Positions 34,775 through 48,271 of a stretch of 64,000 bases of DNA are shown here, piece by piece. Position 1 is the stretch's first letter. Each line of letters begins with the position of its first letter. A model generated the notes under the pieces. The model was given only the letters and a program-made list of their open reading frames with translations, searched no databases and was not told the DNA's origin. This DNA comes from Chiua virens. Lineage: Eukaryota > Basidiomycota > Agaricomycetes > Boletales > Boletaceae. The stretch is from the NCBI GenBank assembly GCA_019787685.1, contig JAHNUO010000009.1, positions 868,001 to 932,000 of the forward strand. The letters run 5' to 3'. The position numbers were made by a program, and so were the translations under genes.

Positions 34775-34776
34775 TA

Positions 34777-37166
34777 GTATGTACAATAGATCGAGTTCCG
34801 AGTCCAAGCAGACACCTGAGGACGCACAATCCTCTCCTAAGCCAACGCACCAGGTCTAGGGACGTTGTGGATATGCCATCATGCAAGGGAGGATGTATCT
34901 GCCATTAGCAAATTATGGAAGTGGGACAGAGCTCTGGAAATTTATGTGATGCAGCACAGCTTGAGGGTAATGAGTGGTGTACAGAAGTCGGAAACAAAGC
35001 CTGAGGAAACGCATGGACAAAGATACCAGTGCAGGCCGCATCGGGTTTAAAGAGCGCAGGCAAGATATGACGCGTGACGTACGAAAAGCCGCCAGGCATA
35101 GCCTACTTCAGCCATCCGATGCATTGACTTTTGCATCATGATAGCACTCTTGCGGCGGTCACGCAGATGAGTCCCATCAAAGTAACAGCATATGAAATCA
35201 GCCATCAGTACGAGAAATGTGCCTTTAAATCTTCAATGTACTTGGCAGTCATTCCCAAAGCAAACCTCCAAGCTGACTTGCCCGTGTCCGGTGTTTCCCT
35301 ACCTTCCAACAGAAGCCTCTGTCAAATTCCACACCAACCCCGATCAAATTTCAGCGGAGGTAGTTCCACCAGATCTATCAGAAAACCAAATGGGCTTACC
35401 GTAGATAGGAAGCTGACGTCTGAGACTAAATCAAAAATCGGCGAACGTGTCGAATGAACGAGAAGCATGGACCCGAAATTTGAGTGAAGAAGCACTGACG
35501 AGAAGCTGGCGGTGCGGGGTAGGTCTTCCTTATGTTAATCGTTCTGAACCTGGAACCCGTATTGCTTCGGGGGAATTGCATGAAACAAGTCAGTGGGACT
35601 GAGGGAAGAGGAATGGTAAAACCTTTGAATCTTGGTGATGGTACTATCTCAGCATGAAGCGACTTTTGTTTTCAAATTTGGCACATAGAGCGGCCCGATG
35701 TTTGGACAACGCCCTCCGATACTCTTTTCCAGAACATGTAACCCATGGACTGGGTCCTCACCATAGTATCAATGAAGCGGGCGACATTGCGGTGTCAGTA
35801 GTTGGAGAGATGTTCTCCCAGTCACCCATTTTTGTAACCATGATAAAACGCAATCACGATATATATTGCAATTTGTAACCTTAGCACGGCTTGAACGAAC
35901 ATCTGAAAAATAGGTTCAAGCTGCCACAAAGTCAAATTTTCCAAAACGCAGCATGACTCACTCGAATCCAGTAAACCCCGTCGGATAATCTGTAGCCTTT
36001 TTTCTCCCCAGCGTGAAAATGGACGCCGCTCGAGACGTTCCGTTGGAGAGTATTCCTGAAGTGCAAAATATTGTCTCATTCAAATTGGAGACACGGACAT
36101 GATACGAGAACCTATCTGACTTGCTCACACCACCAGACCAACACTCATGCTTGTGCCCCTTCGTCATGGATGAGTGGCTAAAGACCAAGTCAGGGAAATA
36201 AAAAAGAACGAATTAATACAGCGACAAGACTCACATTTACTTCTACCGCTGATGGTGCAGGAAGAGATGTAGAGAAACTTGAATGGTGTGCGCCAATCGT
36301 TGTGGCCCCGCACTCATGATTCCGACCAGAAGGGGGAAGTTGATGGCAAAGCTGTTGAGCCGCTCATCTGAAAGGGGATGATTGAATCCCTGCCACAGTG
36401 CCAGGGACCCTGAGGCCCGAAGGCCTCACCATTTAATTTATCTTAGGTATACATATTGAATCTAGACCTGTCGGATGCAACGCCTACTTGACTTGAAAAA
36501 AAAATTCCGTGAAAAAAATCTTCACGCGGTATTCGCACCTTCACGTCTAGAATTCCATCGATATATAGACGAAGTAAAGTTTGTCCACAGGTACGGGTAC
36601 CCCGGGCCCCAAGGACTCCTCTTGGGAATACCGATGAGAGCGGTGCGAAAACCTGTCATAAGAAGAGATCCGAGCTCATCTCATCTCGGCAGCAGGGAAG
36701 ACGCCAAGCAGGTCCACAGCCTGCCTCAGACTGTGGCTGGATTACTTAGAGTTGGGTCACTCTTGTGAACTCTTTTCATTTCGGCTGAGAAGTAGCTGCC
36801 CGACTTTCTCGAAATTCTCGCCACCGAAAATTGCATGGATTGCACAGACTCCGGGCCATATGAAACGTGATGACAACTGAACTGAGTCATGCATGAATGA
36901 CGGAAAAGTGGGGTGTAGCATTGTGACAGAGCTGCGGACCTGCAATGTTGGTGACTTGGAGCTTCGTGGTAGACTACTGCGGTCAACAAGGCTCCGGTGA
37001 GGACGTTTCAATTTTAAGGTGTTCCACCGACGCTCGAGTCCTGTCGTGGCCAAAGCAGTGGAAGGAGAGTGTATGAATATAGTGAGCATGGCGAGTGTGA
37101 GAGAGACCATGTCAGGCCTGCCAGTGGTGTCTTGGCAGGACTCCATTACCCGTTACCACGAACCTG
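34777..37166. other. 2.4-kb stretch with no recognised gene
   Basis: Several small frames on both strands, none with a family signature. A short dense group of palindromic six-base sites at 36546-36610 is chance composition. Nothing else was supported. Confidence 0.4.
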
Positions 37167-38242
37167 ATGATATTACCCTGGCAAACCCAAATTCTTCGCC
37201 AACTCAATGAGCTTCACCTTATCCGAAGCTCACTCCTCCCAGGCGAACAATTTGCATTTGTGCTTCCTCCGGATTCGGAGGATCTTGGTGTGTGGACTTC
37301 ACTACTGGACACTTTTGCGGAGGCTGGCAGCTTCGACGACAACGGTATGATCACCTCGCTCACACACCCACCTTGTCAAGCGCGGTTCGAGGTGCATATC
37401 GCTGGCGCGCCGGTCTGGTTCGAGATTACCTTACCTCGGTGTACCGAACCCGTTCCAGAATCAATGTCCGGTGCTACTGGCGTCGGCGTCAACGCCGATA
37501 CACTGACTACCACGACGATCAGTGTCCGAGGCGCGCGCCTCTCCCGAGACGATCAAATACGTTGGCAGTCCGAAGTACGTGCACGGATAAATGATATCAT
37601 GAAGGACGAAGCATGTGCGTGAGTCAGTGGTTCTCCTTTTCTTCTCTTTCTGATCCTTGTTATTTCTTACTCTTGTACCCCGTACGTTTGGAATTCTTTT
37701 CTAGATTCCCCGTGTACGAATTATTGACTCTCCTTGCCCCCGCACTCCACCAATCTCAAGGGTCTGGTCGTACTTCCGATTACGAGTCCACCACTGATTC
37801 CTCTCTCACTGCATCACCACTCGAAGCCCAACTTCTCTACCACGCCCTCCTTACATCCCACCATCTCGTCTCCCCTGCCAAACGACGTTCCCTCCAACAA
37901 TGGTCTTCCCAATTATGCCTCAGTGGATTTGCCAAAATAGGATACCCCGGAGTCATCTATGTCGAAGGCGCACAGGACGCCGTTGAAACGTTTGTTCGCA
38001 ACGTCAAGGGAATGCAATGGCTGGCGTTACGCACACGGTTCGTCGAGCCCGTGCCAGAGTCTGAGTCACGATCGGATGGGACCGTCACCCAAGATGGTAG
38101 GCCCAGGGCAAGTGATGATCAGTTGGCGTGGGTCGAGTTGTCCAAGATTGGACAGGTGTTGGAGCATATGCAGAAGCGGGGGAGGGGTGCCCTCGTTACG
38201 AATCTAGGCATCGGTGTGCCTTCCAAAGAAATCAGGCACTAG
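37167..38242 (+). CDS. RWD and DUF1115 domain protein (RWDD2-like)
   Basis: Two exons, 37167-37618 and 37705-38242, give 329 aa; the donor is GTGAGT and the junction reads DEACAFPVYELL. The N-terminus, with LRQLNELHLIRSSLLPGEQF, fits the start of an RWD domain, a UBC-like fold for protein contacts. The C-terminal half has LLYHALLTSHHLVSPAKRRSLQQW and LCLSGFAKIGYPGVIYVEG, then VETFVRNVKGMQW, the pattern of DUF1115. The combination is that of eukaryotic RWDD2 proteins, which have no settled role. It lies between phosphate transporter genes but is unlikely to be linked in function. Confidence 0.8.
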
Positions 38243-38747
38243 CCATCGTCATGTACTCTTCACTCGTCAGTTCATCGGGAAGTTCAGTTGAATTGGCTGT
38301 GTCCATGGTGTTGTTGGTAAAGCTGGTGAATAAGTATACGGTCCGAGAAGAGTCAGAAAACTGAATAAGCGGTTTTCGACCAACTGGCAACATGTTGCAA
38401 TGAGGTACCAAGTGACGCATGGCTTTCCCCATGGGCAAGTCTGCGCTTGGATGACATCAGGCGGAGGCCCACAGGCCCATTCCGAACCACGCAATGCAAG
38501 CGGTTCCCGATTCCTCTCCAACCAGATCACTGCCAGTCATCAGATATCAAGCCACGGAATCGAGTGAATTTTCCAGAAGATCCTCTCATCCGATAGTCCG
38601 CATGGCGCAACTGATTACAACACGAGTACTTATCCATATATATGTTAGCAGGGTCCAAGTTGAAATAACTACACAAATCCGAGTCCATCATGACAACGTT
38701 AAAGACGTAACACGAATCGTCCGAGCGATATAAACTGGGCATGATGC
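38243..38747. other. Convergent intergenic region
   Basis: This is the 0.5-kb space between the 3' ends of the RWDD2-like gene and T2; nothing was recognised. Confidence 0.45.
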
Positions 38748-40841
38748 TCATACGTGCAAGTCATTGGGTACAGCCGACCTTCCATCACCATTGACACCCG
38801 TGATATACGTCTCCTGGACTTCGTCAGAGAGTTCTTCGAGCGTCCGGTGCTTCGTCTCCGGGAGCAAGAGCGTCGAAAGCACGCCCGTCAACATGACGAA
38901 AGAGAGTATCTTCCAGCTGTACAAACCAATACACGTAAGCAATGGCAGTGGACCGAACACACAAAATACAGAGGAAATGATGAAGACTTACACTCTTTGC
39001 AGCTTGTGATGATCTTGACCATCGTCGGTGGAAGCATACAAGTATTGTGCGATCACAGCACCGAGTTTACCACACGCCGCGGATATGCCGTGGCCGGTGG
39101 AGCGGTAGCGGGTGGGAAAGACCTCGCCGGGGATGATAAAAGTGGTAGTATTGGGACCAAAATTTTGGAAGAAATTGGCAAAGCAATAGAGCACCATTAG
39201 GGTAATCCCGGAGACGTCAGCAAAGCCTGTGGAAGGTGTCAAGTGTCATCCTGAACATGGCAGGGCATGCATACCCATGACCAAAAAGAGGACAGTGAGG
39301 ACGATGAATCCCATAAGCTGGATCGGCTTGCGTCCCCAGGCATCTATGAGAAAGAAGACCGCCACAAACCCAGGAATATAGCCGCCAAGGGTCGTGATGA
39401 TATTTCCACTGCAGATATTGAATAAACTCTGGTAGACTTTGCCGTGTACTTTGCCAAGTCCGATACGCTGTAGAATTATGGTATTGTCGAGCGTGAGTGT
39501 GTAAAAGGCAATCTAAGAACGAGGTTAGCACGCGACATGGGGCTCATTGGATGTTCTTACGTCGAGTGCAAACCACGAATACGCTGTGCCCAGGAGCGTC
39601 TTCCAGTGCTTCAACTTTGAAAAGAAACGGATAAAGTCAAGTTTAGAGGCTCGAGGGGCAGAAGCGCGAGGTTCGTAGCTGTCGTCGTCGTCGTCATGGT
39701 ACACCTTGTATCCGCTGGTCGTCAGAGCGTTCTTGATATCACGCGTCGCTCGTCCAACATGACGTTCGATGTCCATCGTAAACCGAGGTGTCTCAGGAAT
39801 GGTGAGACGGAAATAAAGGGCTAAAACTGCAGGGACACATCCAAACCCGATGAGGAACCTCCAAGCATAATCTACCTTAGACCTCGAATCTTCGATATCG
39901 TTCTTGAGGGCTCCCACGACAACGAGTCCAACAAAAGAAGAAACTGACGGATCGTCAATGCAGGAAGAGACCCTCAAGGTCCTATACGCACCAAATTGAC
40001 CGAGACCCTGGAAGGCGAACACAGCAGTCATCAAACGACCACGGATCCGAGTGGAAGCAAATTCGGACGTGATGATAGCACTCAATGGGTAGTCACCCCC
40101 GACGCCAATGCCAAGCTAATGGGTTGATGGTCTGTATTCCTGCTACCTTCGAGAAGAGTTCGGGATGCTCACTATGAAACGCCAGATGGTGAGGATATAG
40201 ATTATGTTGAGAACAGGTCCCTCGCCAGAAACGGCTTGTCCAAATGTAGCAACGATCATAATTGCAAGCTCCACGCCATCTGAATCAGTGGTGTTCAGAA
40301 GCAGCACTCACAAAGGTATTCTCACTCACACATCGGTTTACGACCAATGATATCCGCAAGCACTCCAAATAGAAGTTGCCCGATCAAATTACCTAGGGGA
40401 GCAGCTATTTTGAGAGATGTTTCCTGCCATTTTTTGAGTGCCGCTAATCAGGATAGGTCAGATTTATCAAGAAGAGAAAGACGGTGGGCATACGTACGGA
40501 GATGATCCTGCTTGTCTGTCCCATAAACAAAACCCAACATTGTCGCCGCGATACCAATGGCAAATATATCATAACTGGTCAAGTGGCAAGTAGGTAAGCC
40601 AAACTCGACTGAAAGAACAGCAACCTCACGCATCCGTGAAGAAACCGACACCCGCCACCAAACACAGCTTGACATGAAATCGACTACGCGAACAAGAGGA
40701 GGTTAATAGGAATTCGAAGCTAGAAAAAACGTACGAGAAAGCGGCCTTGTCGATCTCTGCTAAAGCTCCTCGCCGGCGGTCGTTGAGGAATACAACCTCC
40801 TCGCCCGCCTCGTTTCTCTGAACCCGAAAACCCTCAGTCAT
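38748..40841 (-). CDS. Pho84-type H+/phosphate symporter T2
   Basis: A multi-exon permease starting [15 protein letters not shown] at 40841. It has [56 protein letters not shown] (about 40060-40100), [36 protein letters not shown] across an intron (about 39510-39560), [44 protein letters not shown] and a C-terminal exon with [20 protein letters not shown]. The loop after PETPRF is acidic (DDDDSYE). No break was seen. The N-terminus is shorter than in T1 and T3 and closest to that of T4. Confidence 0.86.
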
Positions 40842-43800
40842 TGAACGGGGTCACTAGGGCTGAGGGGAGGGATAGGGATGGAGAGGAAGACGAAGCCATG
40901 TCAGCACGTTTCTTTTTTATCCGCACTGATTGATCCCTGCACGACTGCGGGATACTACTTGGATGTTCCGCTCGTGAAATCAATAATTTAAGGTATCCTC
41001 CCCCAGGGTTCAAACCAATTCCAATGTGGAAATATCGCGGGGTTAAGTAACCTTGGGAAGAAGTCTAGTGAGCAGTTTTGCCTCGGATGAGAGATGATAT
41101 CGCTTACGACCTGGAGCACAGCCATCAGAGTGAGACCACACGCTTTTCCGGATTAGCGTCGCACTGTCAACGAAATCAAGTAAAGCTCAGGTCGCAGTTC
41201 TGCTCGCTCACTTGAACGTGGATCCCTCTCGTCACGAAGGAAGGCTTACTTGGCGTACTAAACTGTCTGCTCGACCTTTTTTCGCAGTGCGATTCAACTT
41301 ATCAGCGACGATTCAGCGTGCTAGTGGCATGGATCATCCGAATGAATTTGGAAGTTACGCAAATATGCGAGGGCAAGCTCTCCCAAGCCTGACTTCTCTG
41401 AATCACACGCGTACACGAGTTGCACTCCTCGGCGATATGCACGTTGTTCGAACAACGGTGGCTTTGATCTCCATGTATGAGAAAATCGGGAAGTGACAAG
41501 TGTGTTGACACCGCCTGCCATTCGATGCGTGTTTGAAAAGTGGAGCGTAGCACGATTTGATTTTGATTACCCCTAAGACCGGCCTCAGGCCCGGGGCAGC
41601 TAGGTGACCTAGTTTGACTGTAAGATCAGCATCCATTCTGAATACTCACACTGGATAATTACGCTCGGCATGGAATCGCTTGGGTTTTGAGCTCAGAACG
41701 CTGTTCAGTGTCGCAGCTCTTTGTCAACTAAACTTCACTCGAAGTATTTACAGTACTTCTCGGGGACCAGTCTGCAGGTCACGGCAGACTGAAATGGCCT
41801 TGTGCCGACTCGACTCGATCCCATGTTCATGCTTGAACAGTTGGTGCACCATACACTAGTAGTACCAGCAGCGTGATCTTGTGCTTGCCCTGTAAGCTCC
41901 CGGCGGGAAGAAGTAATGTCGTATCCAAGCAGTTTAAGGCTGCCGTTAGGCCCGCACTAACACCTTCGGATGATGTATGCATGCATTCTGATCTCGAATT
42001 TCTGGAAGATCTGGCGACTGAGTTTCGCAGCAGCTTACATAAATGTTTGATCGCTTACTATTTTTGGATCTTTACTTAGGCCTTCAAACTTCAAGCTTTA
42101 GGTTCTGAATCTTCTTGAAGCTTGTCAGTTGAGCTCTTCGATAGTAGCCTGGGCCCACAGCACAAGCATCCCAACTTATATCTACCTTCCCTTCTCTTCT
42201 TGCGGTGAGAATTCGAAAGAGACCAGTCAGCTGTGGCATTGTGCGGTTGGAACGGTGTTGTGAACGCGTACTTCCATCGAAGTGAGTCTTGTCCTCGTGT
42301 AGTAATCACCGTCTTGACCCCTCGTTGACACTACTGGCACTGAAAGACTTAAAGCGGAAGTACCGATCTGTTGCCGGTCTGAGGTCACCTGGAAGAATTT
42401 TCGAACCTGTCTTGTTCTCCATCCTGAGTGATCTGAGTCGTGAACAACCAAGATGTTATCAACACCACTCATTCATGACGGGTACATTGTAGTAAGTTTC
42501 AGTCCAGCGAGGCTTGGGCCGTGTGGTCAACACGCCAGTGTACATGACCTGCCGTCGTAAGTTATGTTCAGTTTAACTTCGTAATTCTTGCTAAAGCCAG
42601 ACGGGATAGACAGCCTGAGCTACTCTCGGTCTTACCACACTTGCCGTGTTCACTCGGAAATGTGGAGAATTCGAATTTGACCCGACTCTATGCAAGCCAG
42701 CGCTGCAGGCATGCTTCACTGCTTGGCGTCTTCTTGGCTGCCAAGATGAATTCAGATCTCTTTCGAGAAGGTCTGCTTTGCACGCTCAGCTTATTGATAT
42801 CCTCAAGATAAGCCTTCGGGATCGCCGGAGGACAAAACCAGCGTCTCCTTTGAACCAAAGTTACCAAACAGATGAAATTCTACGAGTGGTATAAGCAAGC
42901 GTGAGTCCCATCGCTGTGTCAACCTGTTCTTTCCATTTTTCTGCCAAGATCAACGAGATTAACATCATTTGCACTCTCTAACGAACCATCTCAAGCAGCA
43001 TTCACTTTGGTGTCAGAGTGCGGACAATCATATCTGGCTTGGGGGACAGAGTTTAGTGAGTTCGAGTGAGTCGTTTCGCGGTCATGTTAAATTGCCTTGT
43101 GGCAACCTGGACCTCCCGGCCCGTTTAGGAAGCAAAGTACTTATTGTGTGGATGTCTGTTCAGGCTGTGACTAAGGTTACACATTGTAATTGTGTCCTGC
43201 TGTGGCTGAAACAGGTAAGTGAAAGAACTTCTTGTGCTTCATTAAAATCACGATGGCAGCCTAGTAGTGGATGAGTACCGACAAAGAGTATCGGAGTACA
43301 TTGTCCGAACATCGGCCCGCTCTACATGAACCGGTGCGAATTGGAAACAAAGTCGCATTATGCCAAGATGGTATTATCTTCACCAGGTTTGAAATATTTC
43401 ACCCGTCCTTCCGAAGGACTAGTTATACGTGACGTCCCCAAGAGAAATGACGGGTTCCCGGGTTCAAAACTACTAACACGAGAAGGACGCCACACCGTCT
43501 TGACAGAAGTCGACAACATCAGCTTCTGGGCGAAGATGACCAATGTCAACCCCGACTGCGATGAGAATTAAGTGCTTTTTGGAACCGCGTGTTTGTTATT
43601 CAAATATTCACATTCGATGCAAGATCATGCATGGGATGAGCCTGTCAATCGAGATTTGTCGTTCTCACCTTTGTCTATGGGTCTCCTCAGGCTTTATTTC
43701 CGTCTTTTGCAGAACATTCGAATAGCCCTGTGCAATAAATTTCCGGGGCATTGTCACTGCCCCATATACAGCCCCTTCATCATTCGCTGATGCAAGTACC

Positions 43801-44259
43801 CGGGCCCCGGCGGCCCTCTCCTTACATGATGCCGTGTCCAGTAGATCCAGCGCGTGAGTAACGTGAAGGGAGAACCCATCCCTTTTAGCTCAGCCTCCCA
43901 GGAGAGAATCGCATCCGCCTCCTCGAGCCGGCACCCGATCTACTGCATATGATGCGCTGCTATCGTACTGTACCATACTGTTTCAATTAATATATGGGGC
44001 ACTTGCACACTCCTGATACCTAAGTTATAAAAGGTTATGCTGCGTAAACTAAGTCTGTGACTATTCAAGTTGCACAATGAATGAACTTTGCAGCCGATAG
44101 CGTGCTACTGCTGCATGATGCGCAAAATATCAGCGGTTTCAAAATTATGAAGGATCAACCTCAGCATGTAGGGAGTCTAGGGACCCACTAAGATATGGTG
44201 CATTGCAGCGATCAGAGGACAAGGTCATGAGTCGCAATAACTTCCTGAAACGAGTTATG
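40842..44259. other. 3.4-kb gene-poor stretch
   Basis: It holds only small frames (the longest around 100 residues) with no signature and no intron logic. Base composition is close to balanced and no terminal repeats were found by eye. It could contain decayed mobile sequence; this is not shown. Confidence 0.4.
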
Positions 44260-45120
44260 TATCTTAGGTCCTAAATTACTTAGTAGTTAGGCAAGCCCGT
44301 TCGCCAACTTGCTCAGGAACCCAATTTGGCCCATCAGTCCAATACTTGACAATCCTGAGTACGTACCTACTAGTATTTATATCCATCGTACTGCGACTAC
44401 ACCGGGTGAGTGCCAGGCACTGCATCTTCTAAATTCTCGACACAAGGCACAAGTTCGTTGATTGTCAATTTTGTATAGCCTTGACCATACAGAGCGCCGC
44501 CGTGCACACCATGCACCATCATAGTAGGGTCCAGTGTCGTATACACAACTTGCAAGTGCAGAATATGTAATCCGGTAAATCGAATGAAGCAACTTAAATC
44601 ATTGGCGCTGGCCAGAGTCACGTCTCAGAGTCTGACAGCTTCGCTCACTGGCAGTGAGTGATCATCTTACCTTTCGTTGCATGTAGTAGATACTTGGCAT
44701 CGCCGCCTCTTCAGCGACGGTACTAAATCCGGCATTCACGGCCTCTGAGACGGCACAAAGGTATCCGTGTCGTAACGAGTGGCCAAGGAAAAGGCTAAGA
44801 TTTCAAGGGGGCCGTGCTAAGGCCACTAACAAAGTCGTCCGAAAACGCAAATTTAGACCGTCGGCATTGTCGCAATTAGCGATCTACTGGTAAATCGGAA
44901 GGACTTCGGCGATTCCAGGTATCGCTGGCATAGCCTGGATGGCCTATAGGATCCGCGACTCGACGCGGCCGCGCCACTGTTAGTGATGCGGCCAACAGGG
45001 TCAGGGGGCGGGGTTAATCGTGTAATATCCAGACATAACGGAGACGTTCGAGGTACACAACGTGAGTATGTAATCCATATGCAGAGTACCTGTCTACGTT
45101 GACCTGTCCGTGACTCTAGG

Positions 45121-45127
45121 ATATAAG
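45121..45127 (+). promoter_or_regulatory. TATA-like box of T3
   Basis: ATATAAG lies about 80 bp before the T3 start, in the block CTACGTTGACC...GTCCGTGACTC shared with T1. Confidence 0.4.
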
Positions 45128-45203
45128 CCACGCTGTGATGCGCCCATCTTCAAAGCTCAACGTTCATCCCCTCTCGTCCTTTAGTCGGCCCTCATCCCAC
45201 TGA

Positions 45204-47321
45204 ATGTCCAGTCACTCGGAGCATCTCTCTGAGGAACAATCAGAGTCCCACGTTCAGGTCAACGATGAAATCAAAGAAGTTCAGTACTTGAACGAGCGTC
45301 GGCGCCTTGCCCTAAAAGCAATCGATGATGCCAGCTTCTCGTCGGTGCTTCTTCTTCTTAAATTCCTGTATCTCACACTCGGGGTCGTAACCATCCTTTA
45401 GACGATTTCATGTCAAAATTTGCTTGGTAGCAGGGACTGGTTTCTTCACCGATGCGTAAGACTTTTGGTTTCTTTAAATGGTGGTCCTGTACAGATTTTC
45501 TTTTTAGATATGATATATTTGCTATTACCATCGCTGTGACGATGCTGGGTTTTGTATACGGTACCGAGACCCAGGATAATCTCCGTAAGCGCATCTTGCT
45601 TTTCTACATGTTCATTCTAACACCGTCTAGTTCAGCGTCGCTCAAGAACTGGGAATCCACTGGTCTCAAGTTGGCTGCACCTGCCGGAAATTTGATCGGG
45701 CAGGTTTTATTTGGCTGGCTTGCCGATACCCTTGGTCGTAAGCGGATGTGTGAGTGACGACTTCAATTATATCACTTTGTACATACATACTGATAATACC
45801 GGCTTAGATGGAGTCGAGCTTTCAATAATGATAATCGCCACCTTTGGGCAAGCCGCTTCCGGGTGGGGACCACATCTGAGCATCGTCTATATACTCATCT
45901 TTTGGCGTGTCATTGTGAGCAATTTGTTTGTACGCTTTGGAATTTTACAACTAACCAACCGTATGATAAATAGCTGGGGATAGGGATTGGGGGTGACTAC
46001 CCGTTGAGCGCCATCATCACGTCTGAATTTGCTCCCATCAAGGTTCGTGGACGTATGATGACAGCAGTGTTCGCTTCACAGGGTTTGGGTCAACTCGGTA
46101 TGCTCGGCACCTTTGAAGATCTTTTGTGACACTGGCACTGACAAGTCATTTCATCAGCCGCTTCCCTCGTTGGCCTGGTTGTTGTGGTCGCATTCAAGGA
46201 AGATATTCAGCATGCAACGAGTGGTGTGGACTATGCTTGGCGGCTTTTGATCGGACTTGGATGCATCCCTGCTGTGATTGCTCTCTATTTCCGGCTCACT
46301 GTTCCTGAGACGCCTCGATTCACAATGGATATCAAGCGCCATATTCGTCGGGCATCCCATGATGCCGAGATCGCTCTGGCGGCCAGGGGGAATTACAACG
46401 TCTACACCAACAATGATGATTTCTATGAACCACGTGTTATTTCCCCTCGCGCGTCTCGTAGGGATTTCATCGCCCATTTTGCAAAGTGGGAGAACTTCAA
46501 GTTGCTCTTTGGCACGGCATACTCCTGGTTTGCACTTAATGTGAGAGCTTCCTAAGATGAACTTGTCAATACCAATTGTAACACTGGACCTTACTCCGAA
46601 TCCGATTTCCATCAATTTCGGCCTCCAATACGGGAACGTCTACCAGAGTTTGATCAATGTCTGTGTCGGAAATATCATTTTAAGCTTCGCTGGCTACATT
46701 CCTGGTTTTGCTGCGGCCTACTTCCTCATAGATGTTTTGGGACGCAAGACGCTTCAGCTCATGGGATTCATCGTTCTCACCATTTTGTTTTGGATAATGG
46801 GTATTTGTAGCTTTCCATGTACATGACGGCGACTGACACTTTCTTCAGGCTTCGGTTTCAACTATCTCTCTGGTCACGCGTTCCTGATCCTATACTGTTT
46901 TGCCAACTTCTTCCAGAATTTCGGTCCTAACACGACCACGTTTATCATTCCCGGCGAGATTTTTCCTACCCGCTACCGTGCCACCGGACATGGTATTTCC
47001 GCCGCGTCTGGTAAACTGGGTGCGGTGGTTGCGCAGATCTTGTTTGCCGTCGCCAATCAAAATCTGAACGTGATGTACGTCGTGTTTTTCATGTCTCTTC
47101 TTTTCTCCCTATGTTCGACTGGTGTACGGACATTATTGTGTAGTTTGGAGGTGCTCTCATTCGTCATGATGACTGGCGTTTTTTCAACGCTCTTGCTATG
47201 CGAGACGAAGGGAGAGACACTCGAAGTACTCTCAAAAGAGAACCAAGAGACGTACATCACGGGTACGGGTCAAAGGCGGGCTACGTCACCCAGCGCTACG
47301 GCATCTCAACTGGAAGCCTGA
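45204..47321 (+). pseudogene. Pho84-type phosphate symporter T3, probably broken by a 31-bp deletion
   Basis: It begins [16 protein letters not shown] and retains the family blocks: [33 protein letters not shown] (about 45990), [41 protein letters not shown] and a terminal exon with [22 protein letters not shown]. All exons up to YSWFALN match T1. At the next intron T3 lacks about 31 bp relative to T1, comprising the intron end with its acceptor and the codons for IAFYTL (about 46570-46590). Reading through the donor meets a stop at 46553-46555. Downstream exons remain open, so the break may be recent, or an unseen splice could bypass it. Confidence 0.7.
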
Positions 47322-47610
47322 ATGGACGCGTCAGTGCGCCGTCTTCGATGCGGTTTCTAGACTCCTCGCCCTGCCTCTGTATTCATTTTCTCGGACGCTG
47401 GATAGCCTGTGACGATTGGGCCCACCACCATCTTGAGTCTCAGTGGACGACCCGTGTTATGGATTCGGATTTGCGATTCGCTTAGTGGACGCTCTCTAAA
47501 ATGCCATGGCCGTGAGTTGGAACTCGCACTTCACGTTGGGCTGCCTTTGGCGCAGGAAGTGTATGGACGTTCTTTCACCCTTGATCGAACTCTTTCAATG
47601 CGTCCGAGCT

Positions 47611-48271
47611 ACGTTTACCAATACCAGTAGTCAACGTGTATTTGTACATACATATGACTGGGAGGATTCAATGGATTGTGTTGGGTCTAGTTTTTCGAGA
47701 TTCGCTTGTAGTCAGTAGATTAATTAGCAGCAGTAGTTCAGAGTCTCGGTGTGACTCGAGCAACTTTTACGAGCGTGCCGCTCGTTCAAGCTCAGTAACC
47801 CTTAATACAATTGAACGTCGTCCCTTGGTAATTAAATGAAGGAAAGCACTGCGTACTGCCTTCGAGCTTCCCGCGCGAGCATCACAATATTGCTCTTTGG
47901 GGCCTTGGTCCGCATTTTTGAACCGCTTGCGGGCCTAGCGCGCCTGTCAGTGGTACCAAGCTTCCAATGATCAATGCAATGATTCCCGTGATGATATCTC
48001 CGAGTCGCACCGCTAGTCGAGGCAATGCCATTCCGTTGTGTTCGGCAACACCGCGAAAAACGTATCGTCGGTCCATTTAGATCGACTACATAGACCCATC
48101 ATCAGAAACCCTAATCTCATCCAATTGTACGTTAGAAAAAATCCAAATCATCAAGGCGGTACGAGTGCAGTATGGGTATCATCGGCGTCCATGCATAAAT
48201 AAAATGTAGCAACACGTTCAGGTGCAGCAAGATATGTCACTGATCAGTCCGAAAGTTGTGGATAATGTCCG
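47611..48271. other. Intergenic, nothing recognised
   Basis: This space lies between the 3' ends of T3 and T4; only short frames without signatures. Confidence 0.4.

Larger units (their letters stand above)
44260..47610 (+). repeat. Inverted duplication, arm 2 (contains T3)
   Basis: It is the counterpart of 30070-33800 on the opposite strand. The arms are separated by about 10.5 kb that includes the TIR element, the RWDD2-like gene and T2. Confidence 0.65.

Noticed and set aside
36546..36615. Dense group of restriction-type palindromes resembling a polylinker
   Set aside because: Flanks show no vector sequence and the sites are not in a known polylinker order; chance is enough.
36757..37146. 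129-residue minus-strand frame upstream of the RWDD2-like gene
   Set aside because: No family resemblance, and it sits where the RWDD2-like promoter should be.
43440..43480. B-box-like GGGTTCAAAAC
   Set aside because: No A box or cloverleaf pairing upstream.
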